A stretch of 17,041 nt of DNA from an uncultured Flavobacteriales bacterium (lineage in GTDB: Bacteria; Bacteroidota; Bacteroidia; Flavobacteriales_D; Crocinitomicaceae), in the NCBI GenBank assembly GCA_903879765.1, contig CAIRMS010000135.1, positions 1-17,041 of the forward strand. Direction: 5' to 3'. The position numbers and the translations under genes were made by a program. The notes beneath the pieces are model-generated. The model was not told where the DNA came from. It did no database searches and was given only the letters and a program-made list of their open reading frames with translations. Position 1 is the stretch's first letter. Every line of letters begins with the position of its first letter. Below, one piece after another: positions 1 to 7,589 of this stretch.

Positions 1-21
1 ACTACCGAACATTCCTGTCAT
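1..21 (-). CDS. atpE: ATP synthase F0 subunit c, first codons only (partial)
   Basis: Only the first seven codons lie in the window. Read on the minus strand from base 21 they give Met-Thr-Gly-Met-Phe-Gly-Ser, then the window ends. The call rests on position, since subunit c normally follows subunit a in F0 operons, and on the MTG-type opening that I recall from Bacteroidota subunit c proteins. The 25 bases between this start and the atpB stop fit co-transcription. No membrane segment or ion-binding carboxylate can be seen in so short a piece, so the identity is inferred from context. Confidence 0.55.
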
Positions 22-46
22 TATATTTGAATTAAAAGGTTACTAA

Positions 47-1156
47 TTAATGATGCGCTTCTTCTACTGCAGCTCCAATAAACAATGCTGATAGCATTGC
101 AAAAAGGAATCCTTGTAAAAACGCAACTAAAACTTCCAAAATCGAGATAAATAATGCCATCGGCACGGACAATCCTGCCCAAGCAATGTTTTTATTTACG
201 AAGATGATGGAAATCAATGCTAAAACAATAATGTGTCCTGCGGTAATGTTCGCAAACAAACGAATCATTAAAGCAAAAGGCTTTGTGAAAATACCAATGA
301 TTTCAATCGGCATCATGAAGAATTTCATCGGAACTGGAACCCCTGGCATCCAAAAAATGTGACCCCAATAGTTTTTGTTTCCAGAAAATAAGGTAACAAC
401 AAGTGTACAAACCGCCAAGAATAAAGTCACGGTAATGTTTCCGGTTAAGTTAGCCCCACCTGGCAAGAATGGAATCAATCCCAACATGTTATTGAACCAA
501 ATAAAGAAGAAAATAGTTAATAAATAAGGAACGTATTTCTCGTATTTGTGCTCGTTAATGTTTGCCTTTGCAATGTCATCACGTACCATAACGATAATCG
601 GCTCGAAGAATTTCGCTATACCCTTGGGAGCAACAGCGCCATTTTTACGGTAGAATTTCGCTACACTGAACATGACTATCAAGATTAAAAATGCACCCAT
701 TAATAAGGACATCACATTTTTTGTAATTGAGAAATCTAATGGCTGAGCATTGTGAGGGTGTTCACCATCGAAATGTAATTCGCCTGCGGCATTTAATTTG
801 TATATTTCTTCGTGGTACATGGCATATCCGTCAGCTGGCCCAACACCTTTTACATAATGCAAGCTAACCCCTTGTTCCTTACCTTTAACTTTAACTGGTT
901 TACCATGGTAAAAATGACTTGAACTAAACATTTTTAAACCATTATCCATTAAAATAATCGGTAAATAGATGCTCGTACCACCATGTTCTGGACCATAAAG
1001 ATGCCATTCGTGCGCATCTTTAATGTGATGCATGATCATCTCACTTACATTGAATTCTTTTTCTTCGTTTGCAAAGGAGAATCCTGAAATCCCCACAAAA
1101 GCAAGTAAAATGGCGACTTTCCGCATCAAAAATGAAAGTTTGCTGAATTGTTGCAT
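47..1156 (-). CDS. atpB: ATP synthase F0 subunit a
   Basis: Subunit a of the F1F0 ATP synthase forms the two half-channels through which protons reach the rotating c-ring in the inner membrane. At 369 residues it is much longer than the E. coli protein (about 271). The first 30 residues look like a signal sequence (hydrophobic stretch, then SFAN), followed by a His-rich extramembrane region (about 30-140) and hydrophobic helices from about 145 onward. The key channel motif ALMIRLFANITAGH holds the essential arginine (R299 here), and the last helices contain the FLQGFLF segment with Q348. A long exported N-terminal region is usual for Bacteroidota AtpB as I know them. The ATG at 1156 lies about 28 bases downstream of the start site predicted from a good promoter at 1191-1220. 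atpE follows immediately on the same strand. A downstream Met (residue 11) is an alternative start. Confidence 0.95.
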   Translation of the reverse strand: MQQFSKLSFLMRKVAILLAFVGISGFSFANEEKEFNVSEMIMHHIKDAHEWHLYGPEHGGTSIYLPIILMDNGLKMFSSSHFYHGKPVKVKGKEQGVSLHYVKGVGPADGYAMYHEEIYKLNAAGELHFDGEHPHNAQPLDFSITKNVMSLLMGAFLILIVMFSVAKFYRKNGAVAPKGIAKFFEPIIVMVRDDIAKANINEHKYEKYVPYLLTIFFFIWFNNMLGLIPFLPGGANLTGNITVTLFLAVCTLVVTLFSGNKNYWGHIFWMPGVPVPMKFFMMPIEIIGIFTKPFALMIRLFANITAGHIIVLALISIIFVNKNIAWAGLSVPMALFISILEVLVAFLQGFLFAMLSALFIGAAVEEAHH

Positions 1157-1190
1157 TAGCGATTCTTTAAGCGAGTTGTAAAATTTTTTG

Positions 1191-1220
1191 CAAAGTTAGG
1201 TAAACTTTCTAAAGAAACAA
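1191..1220 (-). promoter_or_regulatory. Bacteroidota-type promoter for atpB
   Basis: On the minus strand, TAACTTTG (1198 to 1191) matches the Bacteroidota -7 consensus TAnnTTTG exactly. A TTG at 1220-1218 sits 19 bases upstream as the -33 element. The predicted start of transcription is near 1184, leaving a leader of about 28 bases before the atpB ATG. This means atpB-atpE can be transcribed independently of the hemJ-like gene upstream. No experimental start site is known to me. Confidence 0.6.
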
Positions 1221-1237
1221 CTTAATTTTTGAACAAA

Positions 1238-1774
1238 TCAGTGGCGAGTTTTCCTCAATTTCTTGTAAAACTGAATCCCAATCATTAATAGGATTGCTAC
1301 TCCGAAGAATCCGAGTGTTCCGTAAATCCAATTCAATGAATTTTTCATACTGACAAGGAACACAATAGCAACGAGTAAAAGTGTAGCCAATTCATTCCAT
1401 AACCTAAGTTTACCCGAGGTCCAACGAATGGATCTTCGCTGACATTGTTTCATCATTTTTTGACAATAGAAGTGGTAGATGAGTAATATTCCAACAAAAC
1501 CTAACTTCATGTGCATCCACGGTTGGGACAGATAATATTCCGGCTGATCAATGATCATGATGGTCCCAAAAACAACGGTTAAGATCATTGCTGGCGTAGT
1601 AATGATCCACCAAAGTCTCTTTTGCATGATCTCAAATTGCTCCTGAAGAATGCTCTTTTTAGGCTCTTCTTGTTCATTCGCCTCAACGAAATAGATGAAT
1701 AAGCGTACTATATAAAATAGTCCGGCAAACCAACTAACCATAAAGATGATGTGTAATGCTTTGATGTATAACAT
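1238..1774 (-). CDS. hemJ: HemJ-like protoporphyrinogen IX oxidase
   Basis: This 178-residue membrane protein matches the HemJ family, which oxidises protoporphyrinogen IX to protoporphyrin IX late in heme synthesis, using a heme b cofactor in the inner membrane. The family signature is at the N terminus: KALHIIFMVSWFAGLFY with His8. A second conserved segment, HMKLGFVG, holds His88 and Lys90. There are four or five hydrophobic helices (about 5-28, 58-76, 90-103, 127-143, 149-167) and a basic C-terminal tail. Length is in the usual range for the family. It lies 81 bases upstream of atpB on the same strand but seems to be a separate transcription unit. The heme genes hemA, hemC and hemD lie 2 kb away on the other strand. 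A -7-like element sits only five bases from the ATG, so the message may be leaderless. Confidence 0.85.
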   Translation of the reverse strand: MLYIKALHIIFMVSWFAGLFYIVRLFIYFVEANEQEEPKKSILQEQFEIMQKRLWWIITTPAMILTVVFGTIMIIDQPEYYLSQPWMHMKLGFVGILLIYHFYCQKMMKQCQRRSIRWTSGKLRLWNELATLLLVAIVFLVSMKNSLNWIYGTLGFFGVAILLMIGIQFYKKLRKTRH

Positions 1775-1779
1775 ATATA

Positions 1780-1787
1780 CAAAAGTA
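1780..1787 (-). promoter_or_regulatory. Candidate -7 element for hemJ
   Basis: TACTTTTG read on the minus strand (1787 to 1780) matches TAnnTTTG exactly. It ends five bases before the hemJ ATG at 1774, which would put transcription initiation at or next to the start codon. I see no clear -33 TTG at the expected distance, so the element is a candidate only. Confidence 0.4.
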
Positions 1788-1808
1788 ATGGAATCAGTCG
1801 GATTCGGG

Positions 1809-1816
1809 TATATTTG
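1809..1816 (+). promoter_or_regulatory. Candidate -7 element for the T9SS-exported protein gene
   Basis: TATATTTG matches the TAnnTTTG consensus and lies about 43 bases upstream of the ATG at 1860, a plausible leader length. It faces away from the hemJ element at 1780-1787, so the 85-base gap holds divergent promoter candidates. It also shows that the in-frame codons between 1746 and 1860 are probably untranslated leader. Confidence 0.45.
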
Positions 1817-1859
1817 TATTTTCGATGTTGAATTTTTAGTTGTAAAAATCAGAATAAAG

Positions 1860-2672
1860 ATGAAACAGGTTTTAGTAACTTTCGTTTTCTTTTTTACCTC
1901 TTTTCAATGCTTTTCTCAGGAAAAGCTGTTGTCTTTGGATGGAACTTTTCAAGACAAGAATCTGGTTGTTTACAATCCGCCTCAAGCTGATGGATTTGGA
2001 TTTTGTATAACGAAAGTTCTTGTAAATGGTGAAATCCTTCCTGCTGCTATTCAATCCGCACATTTTGAAATAAATTTCCAATTATTTCAGTTGAAAAAAG
2101 GAGAAAATGTATTCGTGGTACTGGAACATGTAGTAGGTTGCGAGCCTCGATTTATGAACCCGGAAATTCTGTTGCCAAAAAGTACATTTCGCTGCACCTC
2201 CATCAGCGCAGATAAAACAGGAACAATTAATTGGACGACCGCAGACGAAGCTGGATCGTTGGATTTCATCATTGAACAGTATCGTTGGAATCGCTGGGTA
2301 GAAGCAGGACAAGTGAAAGGTAAGGGAACAAAACAATCGAATACGTACCATTTTCAAATCACGCCACATTCCGGAAAAAATCAAATTCGTGTTTCTCAAA
2401 TAGACAACTCAGGTCAAAAAAGAAGTTCACAGTCCGTTTTTTTTAATTCGGGTCTTTCTCCCTTGAAAATGTCCCCAGCGAAAGTTCGGGATAATTTATA
2501 TTTTAAGGTTGGAGGAAAAGAAGCGAAAACAAAGTTTGAAGTCTTTGATGCCTATGGAAATTTATTGAAAGTTGGATTTTCTACCATGGTAGATTGCCGG
2601 AATTTAGTCAGCGGGGTTTACTTTATCAACTTTGACAATCAAACAGAAAAATTTATTAAAATCGCCGAATAA
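1860..2672 (+). CDS. Secreted protein with T9SS type A-like C-terminal sorting domain, function unknown
   Basis: The reading frame is open further upstream, but the start at 1860 (MKQVLVTFVFFF) gives a typical signal peptide with cleavage expected after residue 19 (CFS|Q) and leaves room for the promoter at 1809. The resulting protein is 270 residues. The middle has beta-rich stretches and scattered cysteines but no enzyme motif I recognise. The last 70 or so residues, with the pattern FEVFDAYGNLL followed by LVSGVYFINF and a short basic-hydrophobic end, resemble the T9SS type A sorting domain. That domain directs export through the outer membrane and attachment or release at the surface. Its stop overlaps the start of the epimerase gene by one base (TAATG), so the two are probably co-translated although no functional link is evident. 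Confidence 0.7.
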   Translation: MKQVLVTFVFFFTSFQCFSQEKLLSLDGTFQDKNLVVYNPPQADGFGFCITKVLVNGEILPAAIQSAHFEINFQLFQLKKGENVFVVLEHVVGCEPRFMNPEILLPKSTFRCTSISADKTGTINWTTADEAGSLDFIIEQYRWNRWVEAGQVKGKGTKQSNTYHFQITPHSGKNQIRVSQIDNSGQKRSSQSVFFNSGLSPLKMSPAKVRDNLYFKVGGKEAKTKFEVFDAYGNLLKVGFSTMVDCRNLVSGVYFINFDNQTEKFIKIAE

Positions 2673-3076
2673 TGAAACGCATTGAACACCTCGGAATTGC
2701 CGTGAAGAATATAGAAGAAGCTATTCCACTGTATGAGGCACTTTTAAATACGAATTGCTACAAAAGAGAAGGTGTTGCCTCTGAGGGTGTGATGACTGCC
2801 TTTTTTCAAATTGGCGAATCGAAAATAGAATTATTGGAAGCGACAAATGAGGAATCACCTATAGCGAAGTTCTTAAGTAAAAATGGACCTGGATTTCACC
2901 ATGTCGCTTTTGAAGTGGAAAACATAGCATCAGAAATTGCTCGACTTCAAGCGGCTGGATTCCAGCTCATTCACGAAGTAGCTAAAGATGGAGCAGATAA
3001 CAAGCAAATTGCTTTCCTTCATCCAAAGTTAACTGGTTCATTATTGGTGGAAATTTGTCAGGAAAAAAGCGCGTAG
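2672..3076 (+). CDS. mce: Methylmalonyl-CoA epimerase
   Basis: The enzyme interconverts (R)- and (S)-methylmalonyl-CoA in the cytoplasm and links propionyl-CoA metabolism to succinyl-CoA through methylmalonyl-CoA mutase. The 134-residue length and two-module vicinal-oxygen-chelate fold are typical. The opening IEHLGIAVKNIEEA holds metal ligand His6. Further likely ligands by family position are Gln46 (FFQIGES), His76 or His77 (GPGFHHVAFEV) and Glu127 (LLVEIC). Start and stop are clear: the ATG overlaps the upstream stop by one base, and the 3' end overlaps the HAD hydrolase gene on the opposite strand by 19 bases. Neither mutase nor propionyl-CoA carboxylase genes are in the window. Confidence 0.93.
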   Translation: MKRIEHLGIAVKNIEEAIPLYEALLNTNCYKREGVASEGVMTAFFQIGESKIELLEATNEESPIAKFLSKNGPGFHHVAFEVENIASEIARLQAAGFQLIHEVAKDGADNKQIAFLHPKLTGSLLVEICQEKSA

Positions 3077-3669
3077 AAATCCGCCTCTTCTTGATAATAA
3101 AAGGTCTGCAATCCTGCTTCTTTTGCTCCGGAGATGTGCTGTGGACTGTCATCAATAAACAGCACTTTACTCGGTAACACATGGAGTTGGTCACACACCC
3201 AAAGAAAAGTATCCGTATGGGGTTTTCGTTGCTTGATTTCATGTGAAAGAAAAACGTTTTCAAACAAGGACTCAAAAGGCACCTTACTCACTTTCGCCCA
3301 TGCTCTTTTTACTTCAACCATATGTAATTCATTGGTGTTACTCAACAGAGCTATTCGCTGTTTTTTTGATAATTCCACCAATAAGTCCACCTTCTTTAAA
3401 GGAAAGCTTAAAATCATTGCATTCCAGGCATGCACAACTTCATTCGGACTTGTTCCCTTTTGAGTGGCATCAAGTAGTTTATTGATGAAATGTTGCGCAG
3501 AAATTTGGCCTGTTTCAAACAAGTCAAAAAGTTGATTTTGTTGAAATTGGGTATACTTTTCTTGAAAGTCAAGCGTGCCTAATTGAATGAATTCTCTTTC
3601 AGTAGCTTGATAATCAATATCTATGAGCACTCCGCCTAGGTCAAATAAAATAAGTTCTACGTCTTTCAT
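3058..3669 (-). CDS. HAD-superfamily hydrolase (subfamily IA type)
   Basis: This is a 203-residue cytoplasmic phosphatase-like protein of the haloacid dehalogenase superfamily. The four HAD motifs are present: motif I FDLGGVLIDID with nucleophile Asp10, motif II LLSNTN with Ser110, motif III RKPHTD with Lys149, and motif IV LFIDDSPQH with Asp173/Asp174. In motif I the second Asp of DxD is replaced by Gly (D-L-G-G), as seen in YihX-like sugar-phosphate phosphatases with a helical cap, so the loss is not unusual. The frame is open to 3759, but the ATG at 3669 places motif I at the expected distance from the N terminus. Substrate cannot be told from sequence. The gene converges on and overlaps mce, and diverges from hemA. 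Confidence 0.85.
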   Translation of the reverse strand: MKDVELILFDLGGVLIDIDYQATEREFIQLGTLDFQEKYTQFQQNQLFDLFETGQISAQHFINKLLDATQKGTSPNEVVHAWNAMILSFPLKKVDLLVELSKKQRIALLSNTNELHMVEVKRAWAKVSKVPFESLFENVFLSHEIKQRKPHTDTFLWVCDQLHVLPSKVLFIDDSPQHISGAKEAGLQTFYYQEEADFYALFS

Positions 3670-3760
3670 GTCACGAAGATACAGCCTAAAGGTGTTATTT
3701 GAATGTATTCTAAATAATCGAATATGACATTTCCATGACATTACAACTTTAGTGTGCATG

Positions 3761-3768
3761 TACTTTTG
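3761..3768 (+). promoter_or_regulatory. Candidate -7 element for the heme operon
   Basis: TACTTTTG matches TAnnTTTG. Predicted initiation falls at roughly 3773-3776, about 12 bases before the GTG/TTG start candidates of hemA. This conflicts with use of the upstream ATG at 3754, which would lie before the transcription start. No clear TTG is seen about 19 bases upstream. Confidence 0.45.
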
Positions 3769-3786
3769 CTCTCAAAGACAATCATT

Positions 3787-5019
3787 GTGTTGAAGGACCT
3801 ACATATTATCGCATTTACGCATCGAAATTTAGACGTCAACAAAATTGGTTTATTACACATTGAGAAAGAAGATCAATTAGGGCTTTTAGATCGTTTAAAG
3901 CAGGCATTGAAACTCAATGAACTTCAGTTTCTCTCTACCTGTAATCGTGTCGAAATCACGTTTGTCAAACAGCACAAACTCGATGAGGATTATGTCCACC
4001 AAATTCTATCGTTGATTTATCCGAAATTAGTTCCGATTCAATTAGAAGAGTTTGTACACCGTGCGGAAATGTACTCCGGAAAAACAGCGGTAAAACATGC
4101 ACTTTCTGTTGCCTCCTCCATTGATTCTATGATTGTTGGTGAACGAGAGATCATCACACAAGTTCGACTAGCATACGAACATTGCAGAGATTTAGGATTA
4201 ACAGGTGATTTCATTCGCTTGTTGATGAAACAAGTCATTCAATGCGCCAAACAGGTTTACACGGAAACGTCTATTTCAACGAAACCAGTGTCTGTTGTCT
4301 CTTTGGCCTATCACCACATGAAACAAATGAACATTCCACTGGATGCTCGTATTCTCATCGTTGGGGCAGGAGTAACGAACACAACGATGTGTCGCTTTTT
4401 AAAGAAGCATGGTTTTCGAAATTTCCATGTGTTTAACCGAACACACGAACGCGCTGAGAAGTTAGCCAATGAAATCAAAGGATCCGCATATGCACTTTCT
4501 GAATTGGGGAAATTTGACAAAGGATTTGATGTCATCATAACCTGTACGGCTGCGAAGCACCATGTATTGACGCCAGAATTATACGCCTTTTTATTACAAG
4601 ATGAAGCGCATGAACGTGTGATCATCGATTTAGCGATTCCTCAGGATTTAGACGCTTCCATTTTAGACGCACATCCGATTAATTATTTATCCATCGAATA
4701 TTTGCAAAAAATTTCTAACGAAAACTTGAAAGAGCGTTCGAAAGAAATTCTTCATGTGGAGAAAATCATCGCCGCTTCTATGGAAGCCTTTGAGAATTTG
4801 TTCAGGGAACGAAAAGTAGAAATTGCCATGAAGGATGTTCCGCAACAAGTGAAGGAAATTAAAAACATGGCCTACGAGACGGTGTTCCGTGAGGACTTAG
4901 ACCAACTCGATCCACAAGCAAAAGAATTATTAGACAAAATCATCGGTTACATGGAGAAAAAATACATTTCTGGTCCGATGAAATTAGCCAAAGAAATTAT
5001 CCTCAAAAATGCAAACTAA
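3787..5019 (+). CDS. hemA: Glutamyl-tRNA reductase
   Basis: The enzyme reduces glutamyl-tRNA to glutamate-1-semialdehyde with NADPH, the first committed step of heme synthesis by the C5 pathway. The catalytic cysteine is in FLSTCNRVEITF, followed by the substrate-domain signature SSIDSMIVGEREIITQ and the NADPH Rossmann loop ILIVGAGVTNT. A helical C-terminal dimerisation region ends the protein. The frame is open from an ATG at 3754, but I prefer GTG 3787 (410 residues), with TTG 3790 equally possible. Both put the catalytic Cys at about residue 51-52, close to Cys50 of E. coli, whereas the ATG would put it at 63 and lies upstream of the candidate promoter's start site. The 3' end overlaps hemC by 11 bases. 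First gene of the heme operon. Confidence 0.95.
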   Translation: MLKDLHIIAFTHRNLDVNKIGLLHIEKEDQLGLLDRLKQALKLNELQFLSTCNRVEITFVKQHKLDEDYVHQILSLIYPKLVPIQLEEFVHRAEMYSGKTAVKHALSVASSIDSMIVGEREIITQVRLAYEHCRDLGLTGDFIRLLMKQVIQCAKQVYTETSISTKPVSVVSLAYHHMKQMNIPLDARILIVGAGVTNTTMCRFLKKHGFRNFHVFNRTHERAEKLANEIKGSAYALSELGKFDKGFDVIITCTAAKHHVLTPELYAFLLQDEAHERVIIDLAIPQDLDASILDAHPINYLSIEYLQKISNENLKERSKEILHVEKIIAASMEAFENLFRERKVEIAMKDVPQQVKEIKNMAYETVFREDLDQLDPQAKELLDKIIGYMEKKYISGPMKLAKEIILKNAN

Positions 5020-5902
5020 TCCTAAGATCCGAATTGGCACACGTGGTAGTGACCTCGCTTTATGGCAAGCTCATTTCGTGCGTCGTCAATTGGAAGAGAT
5101 TGGATGCGAGGTCAGTATTCAAATCATTGTTACGCAAGGTGATCGTATTCAAGACCTCAGTTTCGATAAATTGGAAGGAAAAGGATTTTTCACCAAAGAA
5201 ATTGAACAAGCGCTTTTAAACGGCGAAGTAGATTTGGCGGTTCATTCCCACAAGGACTTAGAAACGACGCAACCTGAAGGATTGCATATCGCAGCCGTTT
5301 CTTACCGTGAGGATGCTTCTGAGTTATTATTGATGAGACGTGAAGCGGTTGATGCTGGTCAAGCATGGAATCTGAAAGCAAATGCTGTAATTGGAACCTC
5401 TTCCGCTCGAAGAAAAGCACAAATTATCGCTCAACGTCCGGATTTAGAAATCAAAGAACTACGTGGAAATGTTCCCACAAGAATCGATAAACTGCGTCAA
5501 GGTCAATACGATGCGATTTTATTGGCGCGTGCAGGTGTTCTGCGTTTGGAATTGGATTTATCGGATTTAGAAACAATCGTTTTAGATCCAACTTCGTTTA
5601 TTCCAGCACCAGCTCAAGGTGTTCTTGGTTTACAAACACGTGTGGATGATGTTGTGACAACAGAAATCCTTCAAAAATTACATCATACCGAAGTGGCAAC
5701 GCGCATTGGATTAGAGCGTTCTGTTCTTCGTCAAATGGACGGTGGTTGTCAATTGCCATTAGGCGTTTATTGTGTCGGAGACCAAGTTTATGTTTCCTAT
5801 GCTCCTTCAGCGAAGGAAGCGGCAGAAAACATGGTGTACAGATATGTCGCAGGACAAGAAACGGCATTGGCACAAGAAATTGTACAGGAATTAAAAAAGT
5901 GA
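5009..5902 (+). CDS. hemC: Porphobilinogen deaminase (hydroxymethylbilane synthase)
   Basis: The enzyme joins four porphobilinogen units into hydroxymethylbilane in the cytoplasm. At 297 residues it is near the family norm (313 in E. coli). The N-terminal IRIGTRGSDLALWQA is diagnostic. The catalytic aspartate is Asp83 in AVHSHKDLET. GTSSARRKAQ and ELRGNVPTRIDKL supply the arginines that hold the growing chain. The dipyrromethane cofactor attaches to Cys247 in MDGGCQLPLG (Cys242 in E. coli). The start at 5009 overlaps the hemA stop by 11 bases and the TGA overlaps the hemD GTG by four (GTGA), so translation of the three is probably coupled. Confidence 0.97.
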   Translation: MQTNPKIRIGTRGSDLALWQAHFVRRQLEEIGCEVSIQIIVTQGDRIQDLSFDKLEGKGFFTKEIEQALLNGEVDLAVHSHKDLETTQPEGLHIAAVSYREDASELLLMRREAVDAGQAWNLKANAVIGTSSARRKAQIIAQRPDLEIKELRGNVPTRIDKLRQGQYDAILLARAGVLRLELDLSDLETIVLDPTSFIPAPAQGVLGLQTRVDDVVTTEILQKLHHTEVATRIGLERSVLRQMDGGCQLPLGVYCVGDQVYVSYAPSAKEAAENMVYRYVAGQETALAQEIVQELKK

Positions 5903-6597
5903 TACCGCACCGTATTTTTATCTCGCGTCCAATTCAAGAAGTTGGAAAAACACTTCAAGTATTCGCTTCCAACGGTGGAGAATTAATCTCGGAATCATTG
6001 GTAAACTTTGAGCCTATTTCATTTGATAAAAACCTTGCCTGCGAGGTCATCTTTTTCTCGAGCATACGCGCAGCGGCATACTATTTAAATCAAGAACCTA
6101 CAATTCCTTTAAAACTTCAATACGCTTGTGCTGGACAAGAAACAGCCGAGAAACTAAAGAATCAATTTCAGATTTCATGTGATTTCATTGCAGCAAACGC
6201 AGGGAATCCAAATGAAAGTGCGCAGACCTTTAAAAAATGGTTAGGAAAGCGCCATGTACTTTTTCCAAAGAGCGAACAAAGTTTAAATACATATTCGAGT
6301 GTCATTCCAATTAATCAGAAAACCGAAATCGTCGTTTATAGAACTACTTCGATTTCCAAGTCTATTTCTCCTTGTGACCTCTATATTTTTTCGAGTCCAA
6401 GTAATGCGAAGGCATTTTTGGAACACAATCAACTGCCGAACGAAGCGAATTGTTTGGCTTGGGGTTCATCAACGACTGCGTTTTTGACTTCTCAAGACAT
6501 CCCCGTTTTTCATCACTTACAAACAGGAACATTGCAGGAATTAGATCAATTTTTGACGAATTTTCTTGAGCTAAATTCGGATTCCGATGAAATTTGA
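5899..6597 (+). CDS. hemD: Uroporphyrinogen-III synthase
   Basis: The enzyme cyclises hydroxymethylbilane while inverting ring D to give uroporphyrinogen III. The family is poorly conserved, so the call rests on fold-level features and position directly after hemC. The protein opens with HRIFISRPIQEVGK, contains VIFFSSIRAAAYYL (the S-x-x-A-A pattern after a beta strand) and later LYIFSSPSNAKAFLEH, the second-domain counterpart, as expected for a two-domain HemD of about 230-250 residues. The frame is open back to 5746 inside hemC, but that extension is hemC read in another frame. GTG at 5899, overlapping the hemC stop as GTGA, gives 232 residues starting just before the first beta strand. It overlaps the next gene by 11 bases. 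Confidence 0.88.
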   Translation: MIPHRIFISRPIQEVGKTLQVFASNGGELISESLVNFEPISFDKNLACEVIFFSSIRAAAYYLNQEPTIPLKLQYACAGQETAEKLKNQFQISCDFIAANAGNPNESAQTFKKWLGKRHVLFPKSEQSLNTYSSVIPINQKTEIVVYRTTSISKSISPCDLYIFSSPSNAKAFLEHNQLPNEANCLAWGSSTTAFLTSQDIPVFHHLQTGTLQELDQFLTNFLELNSDSDEI

Positions 6598-7585
6598 ATT
6601 TTCGGAGCATATTACACCGGAGTTGGTTCAATTACTGGAGGAAACCACACTTGGTACGAACGGAGCGATGTACCGTCATTTGGATGTCAAGGACCGCATT
6701 TATCAAACAGATTCCCCACTTTGTTTTTCTTTAAAACGCAATGACCATTTATTAGCAAATATTACTTTTTGCAAGCGATCATTTGGTTTGTATTTGCGTT
6801 ATTTTGCTTTTGATAAACGTTTCCAATCGAAAGGAAAAGCGCGTCAAAACATACAGAAATCGGCCTTAAAACAAGAAATCGAAGGAGTGTTTCAACGCGT
6901 AGAGCAGGAACACCCTGGTCAGCTCAACATGTGTTACGCGTACATTGATGCACGCAACGCACGAAGCAAATGGATGAGTGAGCAATTCGGATTTCAAACC
7001 AAGGCAAAATTGTCCACACAAACCTTTAGCCGTGTGTATCCAAAACAATTGACAGGCTTAAGTAAAGAAGCGATTCAAACGGAACACCTTGATTGGATTC
7101 GTTCCAAATACCAACAACACACCGCATATTTTGAAGAATACCTGAAGGATGGATCCATCCATTGTTGGCGCTCTCCTGATGGAAAATTATTGGCTTTGGC
7201 CAAGTTTACGAATGTCACGTGGGAAATTAGTCGGCTTCCCGGAAAATTGGGAGGAGTGTTTGTCAAAGTGCTACCATATTTACCCGTCTTTCGGAAATTG
7301 GTCAATGTTAAAAATCACCAGTTTTTGGTTCCTGAAGCGGTTTGTTTAGCGGATGAAAGTCCAGAAGTTCTCGAAGCTTTTTTAGCGGGTGTATTGAATT
7401 TGGAAAATCGTCAAATGATGCTTTGGTGGAACGATGAACGAGATCCACTTTATCTTAAGTTAAAAGATCAGATGAACTGGGGAATCATGCACCGTATTTT
7501 AGGAGTCTCCCCGGTGGATGTAGTCATTCGTGGTGATTTTCAGCCTGAAAACCCCATGTATATTGCCGCGTTTGATATGATTTAA
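6587..7585 (+). CDS. Probable tandem GNAT-fold protein at the end of the heme operon
   Basis: This 332-residue soluble protein has no family name I can assign with confidence. Residues about 1-150 read like a divergent GNAT acyltransferase: a strand-rich start, LYLRYFAFDKRFQSKGKARQ where GNATs bind acetyl-CoA, and NARSKWMSEQFGFQTKAK, the usual N-x-x-S/A-x-x-x-x-x-x-G-F pattern of GNAT motif B. Residues about 165-332 look like a second alpha/beta domain, perhaps a degenerate GNAT repeat, with no clear motif. There is no signal peptide or membrane segment. The ATG overlaps the hemD stop by 11 bases, so it belongs to the heme operon by transcription, but a role in heme synthesis is not shown. 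The gene ends only four bases from the convergent gene at 7590. Confidence 0.6.
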   Translation: MKFEFSEHITPELVQLLEETTLGTNGAMYRHLDVKDRIYQTDSPLCFSLKRNDHLLANITFCKRSFGLYLRYFAFDKRFQSKGKARQNIQKSALKQEIEGVFQRVEQEHPGQLNMCYAYIDARNARSKWMSEQFGFQTKAKLSTQTFSRVYPKQLTGLSKEAIQTEHLDWIRSKYQQHTAYFEEYLKDGSIHCWRSPDGKLLALAKFTNVTWEISRLPGKLGGVFVKVLPYLPVFRKLVNVKNHQFLVPEAVCLADESPEVLEAFLAGVLNLENRQMMLWWNDERDPLYLKLKDQMNWGIMHRILGVSPVDVVIRGDFQPENPMYIAAFDMI

Positions 7586-7589
7586 GTTC

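Noticed and set aside
3754..3786. ATG at 3754 as the hemA start
   Set aside because: It would place the catalytic Cys too far from the N terminus, and it precedes the start site expected from the -7 element at 3761-3768.
5746..5898. N-terminal extension of HemD from a start within hemC
   Set aside because: The extra 51 residues are Cys/Arg-rich with no HemD character and are hemC read in another frame. GTG 5899 with a GTGA overlap is the natural start.
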